Assembly (NCBI GenBank): GCA_002361535.1
Contig: DETG01000087.1
Location: 2,175-32,181, forward strand
Source of the DNA: Prevotella sp. UBA3294
GTDB lineage: Bacteria > Bacteroidota > Bacteroidia > Bacteroidales > Bacteroidaceae
Direction of reading: 5' to 3'
DNA: 30,007 nt
The position numbers and the translations under genes were made by a program. Positions 15,711-23,407 of the stretch are shown here, in pieces. Each line of letters begins with the position of its first letter. Position 1 is the first letter of the stretch. A model generated the notes under the pieces. It was not told the DNA's origin. It searched no databases and saw only the letters and a list, made by a program, of their open reading frames with translations.

Positions 15711-16868
15711 ATGAAAGGATTATTCCCTATAGATAAGTTCGGGCAGATTGAAACCCCGTTCTATTATTACAATACCGACATCCTGCGACAGACACTTAGA
15801 AGCATCAACGAAGAGGCAGGAAAGCACGAGGGATTCTGCGTGCACTACGCCATCAAGGCCAATGCGAACCCCAAGGTGCTTAACGTGATCTGTCAGGCAG
15901 GATTAGGTGCCGACTGCGTCAGCGGTGGTGAGATCAAAGCCAGCATCGCTGCAGGATTTCCACCGGGTAAGATTGTGTATGCCGGTGTGGGCAAGAGCGA
16001 CTGGGAGATCAACTTTGGTCTCGACCACGACATCTTCTCATTCAATGTGGAGAGTGTTCCAGAACTGGAGGTGATTAATGAACTGGCCGCAAGGAAAGGA
16101 AAGGTGGCACGCGTTGCCTTTCGCATCAATCCGAACGTAGGTGCCCATACACATGCCAATATCACCACAGGATTGGCAGAGAATAAATTCGGCATCGCCA
16201 TGCGCGACATGGAGAGCATTATCGACCAGGCCTCAGAGATGAAGAACGTGAAGTTCGTCGGACTGCACTTTCATATTGGCAGTCAGATTCTCGACATGGG
16301 TGATTTCAAGGCTCTCTGTAATCGTGTCAACGACTTGCAGGATCAACTTGACCGGCATCATATCAAAGTGGAGAACATCAATGTGGGCGGCGGACTCGGG
16401 ATTGACTACCAGCACCCGAACCGCGTTCCTATCCCGGATTTCAAAGCCTATTTCGACACCTATGCCAGATTTCTCAAACTTCGTCCGGGACAGACCCTTC
16501 ATTTCGAATTAGGACGTGCCGTGGTGGCTCAATGCGGTTCCCTCATCACACGTACCTTATATGTCAAAGAAGGAGCCTTCAAAAAATTCGTTATTGTCGA
16601 TGCGGGGATGACCGACCTGATCCGTCCTGCCCTGTATAATGCCTATCATAAGATAGAGAACATCAGCAGTGAGGAACCGATGGAGACATACGATGTGGTA
16701 GGTCCGATCTGTGAATCGAGCGACGTCTTCGCCAAGGCCATCGACCTGAACGGCACCCGCCGCGGTGACCTGATTGCCATCCGTTCTGCCGGTGCCTACG
16801 GTGAGATTATGGCTTCGGGCTACAACTGCCGACAACTGCCGAAAGGCTATATTTCAGAGGATTTTTAA
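15711..16868 (+). CDS. lysA: Diaminopimelate decarboxylase
   Basis: LysA decarboxylates meso-diaminopimelate to lysine with PLP in the alanine-racemase-type (fold III) barrel. The protein has 385 residues, a bit shorter than the roughly 420 of E. coli LysA and typical for this phylum. Lys49 in YAIKANANP is the Schiff-base residue. Also visible are HFHIGSQ (186-192), GGGLGIDY (226-233, phosphate loop), ELGRAVVA (266-273), and the substrate-specificity motif CESSD (334-338), which donates the active-site Cys in DAP decarboxylases. The TAA stop is directly followed by the ATG of the next gene with no spacer. Confidence 0.95.
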   Translation: MKGLFPIDKFGQIETPFYYYNTDILRQTLRSINEEAGKHEGFCVHYAIKANANPKVLNVICQAGLGADCVSGGEIKASIAAGFPPGKIVYAGVGKSDWEINFGLDHDIFSFNVESVPELEVINELAARKGKVARVAFRINPNVGAHTHANITTGLAENKFGIAMRDMESIIDQASEMKNVKFVGLHFHIGSQILDMGDFKALCNRVNDLQDQLDRHHIKVENINVGGGLGIDYQHPNRVPIPDFKAYFDTYARFLKLRPGQTLHFELGRAVVAQCGSLITRTLYVKEGAFKKFVIVDAGMTDLIRPALYNAYHKIENISSEEPMETYDVVGPICESSDVFAKAIDLNGTRRGDLIAIRSAGAYGEIMASGYNCRQLPKGYISEDF

Positions 16869-18044
16869 ATGATACAGTTTGATACAACAACAATCATCAT
16901 TTGTGCACTGATCATCGGGATGGCTATAGTCGCCCCGATGATCAGTATCTTCTTTCGGACAGTAAGGAACGAGGAAGAGCCATCCGAGGAGGAAGATCTG
17001 TCGCTGCCCCCATTGTCGATCCTACTGACGGTTCATGACAATGCACGGGAGTTGGAACGACATCTTCCTGCCATCCTATCACAGGACTATCCTGCTGGCT
17101 ACGAGGTGATTGCCGTCGTGAGCAGAGGTGAAGATGACACCGATGATGTACTGAAACAGTTTGCCAACAGTCATTCCAACCTCTACGTGACCTTTATCCC
17201 CGACACCTCTCGTTACATGAGCAGGAAAAAACTCGCAGTGACCTTAGGGGTAAAGGCGGCAAAGAACGAGTGGGTGCTGATGACGGATGCAACCTGCGTG
17301 CCGTCATCCGACCAATGGCTGAAGCACATGGCACGCCATGCCACTACAGGCACCGACCTTGTCATCGGCTACAGCAACTACGATGATGAAGCCACTGACT
17401 TCCAGCGTTTCGAACGACTGGTGAGCCAGCGCTATATCCTGCGGAAAGCACAACGGGGAACCGCCTATCGCTGTGAGCCAGGAAACCTGATGTTCCGGAA
17501 AGCCTGTTTCCTCGACGGCAGAGGCTTTGAAGGAAACCTCAAGTATGTACGAGGTGAATATGACTTTATCGTGAACAAATTTGCAGAACGCGGGAATGTG
17601 GCTACCGTGACAGCCCCCGAGGCATGGATGATTGAGGATGCACCGACCAAGAAACAGTATCGGAACCGTCTCCTGTATTATATGGAGACACGAAGACATC
17701 TCGAACGTTCTTTCGGATACCGACTGCCTGCATGGATGGATCAGTGTGCCCTGCACCTGACCGTCCTGTTCATCGTGGCAGCTTTTGCCTATGGAGGTTT
17801 CCTGCTGACAGTGCAGCCATCGGAAGGAAAAGGCTGGCTGTACATCGGCAGTGCCGCCTTGGCCCTCATCATCACCCTCACTGTGCGCAGCATCCTGGGG
17901 CAGAGAGGCTGCAGACAGTTTGGTGAACAGATCCCTGCCTGGAAAATCCTGCCATTCGAGATAGCTATGGTATGGAAAGGTCTGTTCAACAAGATCAGAT
18001 ACCGACTGGCCGACAAATACAACTTTATCTGTCACAAAGTGTAA
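16869..18044 (+). CDS. Membrane-bound GT2 glycosyltransferase
   Basis: The 391-residue protein has one N-terminal membrane segment (about 8-29), an acidic linker (EEEPSEEED, 35-43), a GT-A fold domain (about 47-285), and two C-terminal membrane segments (about 294-315 and 324-340). GT2 motifs are PPLSILLTVHDNARELERHLPAI (47-69), the DxD-like site MTDATC (138-143; most relatives have TDADC) and the general-base region YVRGEYDF (226-233). A Gln/Arg-rich box lies at 179-206, not the QxxRW box of processive enzymes, although YRNRLLYYMETRRH (264-277) is similar. The family transfers sugar from a nucleotide or lipid donor; substrate unknown. ATG directly abuts lysA's stop. The next gene starts 4 bp after its stop, so they probably form a pair. 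Confidence 0.85.
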   Translation: MIQFDTTTIIICALIIGMAIVAPMISIFFRTVRNEEEPSEEEDLSLPPLSILLTVHDNARELERHLPAILSQDYPAGYEVIAVVSRGEDDTDDVLKQFANSHSNLYVTFIPDTSRYMSRKKLAVTLGVKAAKNEWVLMTDATCVPSSDQWLKHMARHATTGTDLVIGYSNYDDEATDFQRFERLVSQRYILRKAQRGTAYRCEPGNLMFRKACFLDGRGFEGNLKYVRGEYDFIVNKFAERGNVATVTAPEAWMIEDAPTKKQYRNRLLYYMETRRHLERSFGYRLPAWMDQCALHLTVLFIVAAFAYGGFLLTVQPSEGKGWLYIGSAALALIITLTVRSILGQRGCRQFGEQIPAWKILPFEIAMVWKGLFNKIRYRLADKYNFICHKV

Positions 18045-18048
18045 CACC

Positions 18049-19221
18049 ATGAGAATCCTGCACTTTATCCACGAACGCATGCTGGTCGCCGCCGATACGG
18101 AGACACCGCAGAGAAGCACCGACATCTCACCCGCATATCTGTCGGTGATCACTACGGGTATGGCCGAAAAGGCCAACGTGCAGGTAGCAAAAACCTTCGC
18201 ACAGCTGAAACAACTGGCGAAAGAAAAGAAACCCGATATCATCCATATCCACGGCTGCTGGAACCTGTCTGCCTATCAAGTACAGCACTGGGCCACGCAC
18301 CGACGATACGCCGTGGTACTATCGCTGCACAACGACATGCAACCTTGGCGTATAAGACGTCATTTCTGGCTGCATAAGCTGCCCCTTCTCATCCTCTACC
18401 AGCGACAGGCCATCAAATCCGCCGATGCCATCCATGTGTTCAGTCACTCCGAATGCCAACGCATGGAAAGGATGAAGTGGAACAGCCGCATGGCATTGAT
18501 CAAGAACAGTACGATCTCAGACATTGTTTCCGATGAGCAGATGACCGATGAATGGATGGCATTCTATCAGAAAGTCATAGACAGTAACAGTTTCCGGCTG
18601 ATGACCGACGAGGACAAAGTCCTCGAAAACGAGATGTTACACTGTGCCATCACAAATAACACTGTCACTACACCCTCTGACATACTTGCCGACAGTCTGA
18701 GAAAAATCCTCATCCATGCCAGTGACGAGGGTATCCTCGATGCTGTGAAAAAAGGAGCGGTCTTAATGCAACAAAAGAGCGACGAACTCGTTATTGATAC
18801 GATAGAACGCTTCCCGCAACGGTTGAAGAAAGAGACAGGTCCCTTAGAAAACGAAAAGATTCTGCCGAAAAGACGACTGACAAAGACCAAGTTCCACAAC
18901 CTTCTGCAAGACGAGAAGCCCAGCGAAACGGAACAGCAGCTTATCGTGATGCTAATCAATATTCAGCATGAACTGAAGCATCGGCGACTGTCACGTCGTC
19001 ATCTCATGGAGTTCTATCAAACACTGCGATTCACGGAATACGACGAAGATAAGTTCCAGCGCATGACAAAGCAGCTGAAGATCCAGAAGTTCGCAGCACG
19101 CCTGATGCAAATCCTACATGAGACATTCTACCTGGAGGAGGGTTTCATGCCTATCTCGCCAGTCGATGATAAGAGAACAAACAAATTAAGAAAATCATTA
19201 CTACAATCGAACACGCAATGA
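18049..19221 (+). CDS. GT4-like N-terminal half joined to an unknown helical domain
   Basis: 390 residues. The first 157 look like the N-terminal Rossmann domain of GT-B glycosyltransferases (GT4): MRILHFIHE start, KKPDIIHIHGCWN (60-72), VVLSLHNDMQPW, ADAIHVFSHSECQ (125-136), and MALIKNSTIS (148-156), at the point where GT4 enzymes have the VIPNGID hinge. The second Rossmann domain, with the donor-binding E(x7)E motif, is absent. From about 160 to 390 the protein is predicted to be charged and helical (for example EQQLIVMLINIQHELKHRRLSRRHLMEFYQ) and I recognise nothing. No signal peptide. The stop overlaps the fbp start (ATGA). It may be a partner or regulator of the GT2 enzyme rather than an independent transferase. 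Confidence 0.7.
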   Translation: MRILHFIHERMLVAADTETPQRSTDISPAYLSVITTGMAEKANVQVAKTFAQLKQLAKEKKPDIIHIHGCWNLSAYQVQHWATHRRYAVVLSLHNDMQPWRIRRHFWLHKLPLLILYQRQAIKSADAIHVFSHSECQRMERMKWNSRMALIKNSTISDIVSDEQMTDEWMAFYQKVIDSNSFRLMTDEDKVLENEMLHCAITNNTVTTPSDILADSLRKILIHASDEGILDAVKKGAVLMQQKSDELVIDTIERFPQRLKKETGPLENEKILPKRRLTKTKFHNLLQDEKPSETEQQLIVMLINIQHELKHRRLSRRHLMEFYQTLRFTEYDEDKFQRMTKQLKIQKFAARLMQILHETFYLEEGFMPISPVDDKRTNKLRKSLLQSNTQ

Positions 19222-21212
19222 ACAGTTATCGTGAAAGCATCGAGAAAGACCTACGCTATCTCGAACTCCTCGCACAATCATTTCCGACGATCGCCGAGGC
19301 GAGCACGGAGATCATTAACCTGCAAGCCATCCTGAACCTGCCCAAGGGAACGGAGCATTTCTTGGCCGACCTTCATGGTGCCTACCCTGCTTTCCAGCAT
19401 GTGCTGAAGAACGCTTCAGGAAACATCAAGAGAAAAGTAGGCGAACTCTTCGGCAACGAGATCCGCGAGAGTGACAAACGGGAACTATGCACGCTGATCT
19501 ACTACCCGGAACAAAAACTTGAACTGGTGAAACAAAACGAAGAAGACATGGACGACTGGTATCACATCACCATCCATCAGTTAGTGAGGGTATGCCGTGA
19601 CGTGTCGAGTAAATACACCCGTTCGAAGGTGCGCAAGACCCTTCCTCCCGACTTCTCGTACATCATTCAGGAGCTTCTTCATGAGCGCACAGAAGATAGC
19701 GACAAGGCTGCCTACGTGAAGATGATCATCAACAGCATCATTGATACAGGACGTGCCGATGATTTTATCATCGCCATCTGCAACGTCATCCAACGACTGG
19801 TCATCGACAAACTACATATCTTAGGTGACATCTACGACCGAGGCCCAGGGGCACATCTCATCCTCGACCTGCTGAAGCAATACAAGAACTGGGATATCCA
19901 ATGGGGAAACCACGATATCCTGTGGATGGGAGCCTGCGCAGGTAATGATGCCTGTATCTGTAATGTGATACGCCTCTGTCTGCGCTACGCTAATCTTACC
20001 ACCTTGGAAGAGGCCTACGGCATCAACCTCGTGCCCTTAGCCACCTTTGCCATGGAGACCTACGGCGATGACCCCTGTACGGAATTCATGCCGAAGACCA
20101 ACGGCGGCAGCGAACACCTTGATGAGAAAGATGCACGTCTCACCGCCATGATGCACAAAGCGATCGCCATCCTGCAGTTCAAGGTGGAGGCACAGATCTT
20201 CCATAAACATCCCGAATGGGGCATGGAAGACCGCGACTTGATCGGTACTATCAACACCGAGAAGGGCACATGCATGGTTGACGGTAAGGAGTATCCCATG
20301 ACATCCTGCCACTTCCCCACCCTATCTTCCTCATCCACAACAGGAGGCAGTGCCCTCACCCCCGAGGAAGAGGCTCTGATGCAACGACTGCACCATTCGT
20401 TCACGGTGAATGAGAAACTGCGTAAACACATCAAGCTCATCTTCTCCCATGGCTGCATGTATTCCATCGTGAACCACAACTTGCTGTTCCATGCCTCCTG
20501 TCCGCTGAATGCCGATGGGACACTGAAAGAAGTGACATTGTATCAGAATAAGAAATACAAAGGAAAAGACCTGATGCATTACACAGGCATGCTGATTCGT
20601 TCTGCCTTCCAAGGGGACACGAACCCTGAGGAGCGCGACTATGGCATCGACTACTTCCTCTATCTATGGTGCGGGCCTGATAGCATCCTCTTCGACAAAT
20701 CGAAGATGGCTACCTTCGAACGCTATTTCATCGAAGACAAGACTACACATAAGGAAGAGAAAGGAAACTATTTCAAACTGCGTGACAACGAGGAGATCTG
20801 CGATCATATCCTCGACGCTTTCGGTGTGGAGGGACCGAACCGTCATATCATCAACGGTCATGTGCCCGTGCATGCAGCAGATGGAGAAAATCCCATCAAG
20901 GCCAACGGGAAACTAATGGTGATCGACGGAGGGTTCTCACAGCCATACCATAAGACTACCGGTATCGCCGGATATACCCTTGTTTATCATTCCCGAGGCT
21001 TCCAGCTTGTGCAGCACGAGCCGTTCACCAGTGAGGAGGATGCCGTGAAACGAGGGATCGACATCAAGAGCACCACACAGATCGTGGAGATGACAGCCCA
21101 GCGGATGCTCGTGGCCGACACCGATGTAGGTACGGAACTGAAGAAACAGGTGTCTGATCTCCGTGAACTGCTCTATGCCTATCGTCACGGCTTTCTCAAA
21201 GAGAAACGTTAA
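19218..21212 (+). CDS. fbp: Fructose-1,6-bisphosphatase, class III
   Basis: Class III FBPase, best known from Bacillus YydE/Fbp, hydrolyses fructose-1,6-bisphosphate for gluconeogenesis. The 664 residues agree with the family (about 640-670). It belongs to the calcineurin-like metallophosphatase superfamily: FLADLHGAYPAFQHVL (48-63), LGDIYDRGPGAHLI (202-215) and WGNHDILWMGA (229-239) carry the metal ligands. Further conserved parts are FSHGCMYSIVNHNLLFHASCPL (about 412-433), INGHVPV (about 552-558) and IDGGFSQPYHKTTGIAGYTLVYHSRG. It overlaps the preceding gene by 4 bp and ends the long run, converging with the next gene (6 bp between stops). Confidence 0.93.
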   Translation: MNSYRESIEKDLRYLELLAQSFPTIAEASTEIINLQAILNLPKGTEHFLADLHGAYPAFQHVLKNASGNIKRKVGELFGNEIRESDKRELCTLIYYPEQKLELVKQNEEDMDDWYHITIHQLVRVCRDVSSKYTRSKVRKTLPPDFSYIIQELLHERTEDSDKAAYVKMIINSIIDTGRADDFIIAICNVIQRLVIDKLHILGDIYDRGPGAHLILDLLKQYKNWDIQWGNHDILWMGACAGNDACICNVIRLCLRYANLTTLEEAYGINLVPLATFAMETYGDDPCTEFMPKTNGGSEHLDEKDARLTAMMHKAIAILQFKVEAQIFHKHPEWGMEDRDLIGTINTEKGTCMVDGKEYPMTSCHFPTLSSSSTTGGSALTPEEEALMQRLHHSFTVNEKLRKHIKLIFSHGCMYSIVNHNLLFHASCPLNADGTLKEVTLYQNKKYKGKDLMHYTGMLIRSAFQGDTNPEERDYGIDYFLYLWCGPDSILFDKSKMATFERYFIEDKTTHKEEKGNYFKLRDNEEICDHILDAFGVEGPNRHIINGHVPVHAADGENPIKANGKLMVIDGGFSQPYHKTTGIAGYTLVYHSRGFQLVQHEPFTSEEDAVKRGIDIKSTTQIVEMTAQRMLVADTDVGTELKKQVSDLRELLYAYRHGFLKEKR

Positions 21213-21218
21213 GACATC

Positions 21219-21758
21219 TCAGTACCATCGGAGGTGCAACAGATGGAGGCGCCGCCGATGGTCATATTCATACACATAGCCATGCTGCCATGCATAATAG
21301 GCAATGGTGATGGCTTGCAGATCACTGAACGACGGGTGAATCACACGGGCATGGAGATCAAAGTCATAGTAAGTCGTGTGCATGAGCAATCCGTCTTTCC
21401 CTCCTAAACGATACAATCGGGTCAGATGCCCATCAGGCGAGAAGGTACAGATTTTCCCGCCATTCACCTGATAAGCATCTACCTGTCCGAAATCCTCTAA
21501 GCTGAAGACGATACACGAGTCGGGGTTATAGTTCCTCCGACCGTCATCGCCATGGATAGCCGCGGCAAGTTCTTGGAGCAGACTGTCATTCCCGGGTGCT
21601 TCCCCATCATCTTTCTGACAGGTCTTCACCGAAAAGAGCACGGGCGTCAACAGTAGCAAGATGCAAAATGACAGTATCATCTTCATTCCCGTCAGGAAAG
21701 ATATCACCCATGCGATCACCACATTTCGTAGTCCTTGCTTTCTATACATACGCTTCAC
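21219..21758 (-). CDS. Unrecognised membrane-anchored protein
   Basis: I do not recognise this 179-residue protein. Basic residues at the start (MKRMYRKQGLRN) precede a long hydrophobic stretch (12-44), containing one long or two closely spaced membrane segments, then KTCQKDD (45-51). Residues about 55-179 would be outside the cytoplasm: a segment with CIVFSLEDFGQVDAYQVNGGKICTF and a C-terminal part rich in Tyr, His and Arg (YEYDHRRRLHLLHLRWY). The start at 21758 fits the promoter at 21811-21842, leaving a 47-nt leader. A Met at residue 25 is an alternative start giving a simple signal-like leader. It is the only gene here with an apparent array of activator sites before its promoter and lies next to a membrane-bound regulator gene. 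Confidence 0.6.
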   Translation of the reverse strand: MKRMYRKQGLRNVVIAWVISFLTGMKMILSFCILLLLTPVLFSVKTCQKDDGEAPGNDSLLQELAAAIHGDDGRRNYNPDSCIVFSLEDFGQVDAYQVNGGKICTFSPDGHLTRLYRLGGKDGLLMHTTYYDFDLHARVIHPSFSDLQAITIAYYAWQHGYVYEYDHRRRLHLLHLRWY

Positions 21759-21810
21759 TTTTTGAATAATCGTTTCGTGTATAACTGCACCGTTTCACCG
21801 AATGCAAGGA

Positions 21811-21842
21811 CAAAAGTATATGAAAGTGTGTCAGAACACAAA
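21811..21842 (-). promoter_or_regulatory. Bacteroidota-type promoter for the 179-residue protein gene
   Basis: On the minus strand TTTG (21842-21839), 20 bp, then TACTTTTG (21818-21811): an exact consensus match. The transcript should start near 21805. Confidence 0.75.
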
Positions 21843-21851
21843 AAAACTTCC

Positions 21852-21888
21852 TGACATTTGTCTGACATTTCAATGACTGTCACTGTCA
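21852..21888. promoter_or_regulatory. Three TGAC sites at 11-bp spacing, candidate OmpR-type operator
   Basis: TGAC begins at 21852, 21863 and 21874, exactly 11 bp apart; the first two are extended copies (CTGACATTT each). Two inverted TGTCA copies follow at 21878-21882 and 21884-21888. The block lies just upstream of the -33 element, about 47-83 bp before the predicted start of transcription of the 179-residue gene. Direct repeats with 11-bp spacing before -35/-33 are the usual binding sites of PhoB/OmpR-type regulators (the E. coli Pho box uses CTGTCA repeats at 11 bp). Confidence 0.5.
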
Positions 21889-21997
21889 GACCCAGATAAA
21901 GGCATGGGGATAAAGGACTTACGAAGTGTACACGTATTCATCGCGAACGCATTTCCGCGCTCCCGACATCAAGAAAAACGAACCTAAAAGGGAAAGA

Positions 21998-22714
21998 TTA
22001 CGAGGGGATAACTGTAAGATAGTAAGCCCTACCACGATCTGACTCGATGCGAAGCCTACCTTGCTCCTCAATGATGGGCTTCACACGACGTATCATCGTA
22101 TAAAGGGTTTCGCTGGGATCCTCCTTCTTCGGCCAGAGAGCCTCACAAATAGCCTGCTTACTCAGGCGGTGATCCTTAGCCTCAAAGAACATCGTCATCA
22201 GTTGCTGCTGCATAGGGGTAAGATGGATGCGGTTTCCCTCATGGTAAAAGCACTGATCGGTGGCAGAATAAGAAAGTCCGCCCAACACGATGGAAGGCTC
22301 TGTTACCGTTATATCCTCTTTCATCGAAGAAGGACGATAGCAGAAGGCCATCCAGAGAATTGCCGACAGCATCAAAGCATACGACATTCGTTGATCAGAC
22401 ATCTGGTAAATGGTGGCTATCGAACAATCGGCCGATCCCACCATTTCCAGACGGGATTGTCCGTCACGTCTTGTCACCTTCATGGCCAAATAAGCCCTAT
22501 CGCGCAGCTCCTCAATGGTGATATACTGGCGATAGGTACGTATGGTATCGGCAGTGATACGGTCACTGCGCTTCTCCATCAGTGTCTTCGACAATGCCTG
22601 ATGGATATCTTGGTCAATGGCATGTGCGGTCCTACGATAACTGCCTACACCTGTGACAGCCGAGGAAAGCACCAATGCTATAAAGACAAGGACGACGACG
22701 TAGGGTTTCATCAT
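21998..22714 (-). CDS. Two-pass membrane protein with C-terminal OmpR-type winged helix
   Basis: 238 residues: membrane segment 1 (about 5-25), an outside domain of about 80 residues (26-108) with RADGQS-type charged sequence and one Cys (97), membrane segment 2 (about 110-126), then a cytoplasmic part. Residues about 143-234 are a winged-helix domain of the Trans_reg_C (OmpR/PhoB/ToxR) class: GGLSYSATDQCFYHEGNRIHLTPMQQQLMTMFFE, the recognition region KQAICEALWPKKEDPSETLYTMIRRVKPII and a wing RIESDRGRAYYLTV. So it should sense something outside or in the membrane and bind DNA directly, as a one-component ToxR/CadC-like regulator, but with the DNA-binding domain at the C-terminus instead of the N-terminus. 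Probably co-transcribed with the DUF3127 gene (6 bp upstream). Confidence 0.85.
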   Translation of the reverse strand: MMKPYVVVLVFIALVLSSAVTGVGSYRRTAHAIDQDIHQALSKTLMEKRSDRITADTIRTYRQYITIEELRDRAYLAMKVTRRDGQSRLEMVGSADCSIATIYQMSDQRMSYALMLSAILWMAFCYRPSSMKEDITVTEPSIVLGGLSYSATDQCFYHEGNRIHLTPMQQQLMTMFFEAKDHRLSKQAICEALWPKKEDPSETLYTMIRRVKPIIEEQGRLRIESDRGRAYYLTVIPS

Positions 22715-22720
22715 GTAATA

Positions 22721-23188
22721 TTAAAAGGGCAGGTCGTCAGCTGCATTCTCTCCTTCCTGTGGCTGAGCAGGAGGGAACGGTGCGGCCTGTTGGGCAGGTT
22801 GCTGTACTTGCTGAGTGGACTGAGCCTGTTGCGTAAAGCCTGCTGGCGGTGGCGGGAAAGCACCTGGGGCAGCCATCGGTTGCGCTCCCATGGCAGCAGC
22901 CTGTGCAGCTGCGGGATCCACACGGTCAACACGCCAGGCAGATAAAGTGTTGTACCAACGACCCTGATATTCGCGTGCATCCACATCAAAGCTCACTCGC
23001 AGTTCTTCGCCCACTTGGATATTCATGGCTGCAATACGGTCGGCACCGAACACACGGAAACAACACTTCCTTGGATATTGGTCGTGTGTCTCAATTACAT
23101 ACTCTTGACTCTTCCACGCATTTCCTGTACGAGAAGAGACACCACCCTGCTCAGGGAGCACGGCAATTACTTTACCTTCTATTTCCAT
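22721..23188 (-). CDS. DUF3127 protein with SSB-like C-terminal tip
   Basis: 155 residues. Residues 1-90 are a DUF3127 domain, a small OB-like fold frequent in Bacteroidota (MEIEGKVIAVLPEQ, then WKSQEYVIETHDQYPRKCCFRVFG and GRWYNTLSAWRVDRV). Residues 91-143 are an Ala/Pro/Gln-rich flexible linker. The end reads ENAADDLPF, almost the acidic tip (DDDIPF) with which SSB proteins recruit partners. The whole plan (OB-like domain, disordered linker, acidic amphipathic tip) copies SSB, though the domain is not the SSB family itself and binding to single-stranded DNA is unproven. It is divergent from dnaN, and the membrane-bound regulator gene follows 6 bp after its stop. No consensus promoter is obvious upstream. 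Confidence 0.85.
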   Translation of the reverse strand: MEIEGKVIAVLPEQGGVSSRTGNAWKSQEYVIETHDQYPRKCCFRVFGADRIAAMNIQVGEELRVSFDVDAREYQGRWYNTLSAWRVDRVDPAAAQAAAMGAQPMAAPGAFPPPPAGFTQQAQSTQQVQQPAQQAAPFPPAQPQEGENAADDLPF

Positions 23189-23331
23189 AATCTATCATAA
23201 TATTTTGAACAATTCTCATGATTGTCTGTGTGTCTTCTCCACAAACTATCTTGTCTTTTTCCTTACGGAGTGCGAAATTAATAAAATAGTTCTTAATCTG
23301 GAAACATTTTAAGCGTTTTTTTATTCTTTTA

Positions 23332-23363
23332 TTTTTTTATTCTTTTAATTTTTCGTATTTTTG
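23332..23363 (+). promoter_or_regulatory. Probable promoter for dnaN
   Basis: TATTTTTG (23356-23363) matches the TAnnTTTG element; the -33 position 20 bp upstream is only TTTT. The region between the divergent genes (23189-23407) is very T-rich. Transcription would start near 23370, leaving a leader of about 38 nt before the dnaN ATG. Confidence 0.5.
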
Positions 23364-23407
23364 TAGCCAGTTTTATTAAATAGGTAATAACTAAAAACAT
23401 CATACCA

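Noticed and set aside
17304..18242. 312-residue open frame antisense to the GT2 gene
   Set aside because: It overlaps a clear glycosyltransferase frame and has no recognisable domain or promoter.
22061..22945. 294-residue open frame on the plus strand across the regulator and DUF3127 genes
   Set aside because: It is antisense to two recognisable proteins and reads like translated noise (Cys, His, Arg and Ser rich).
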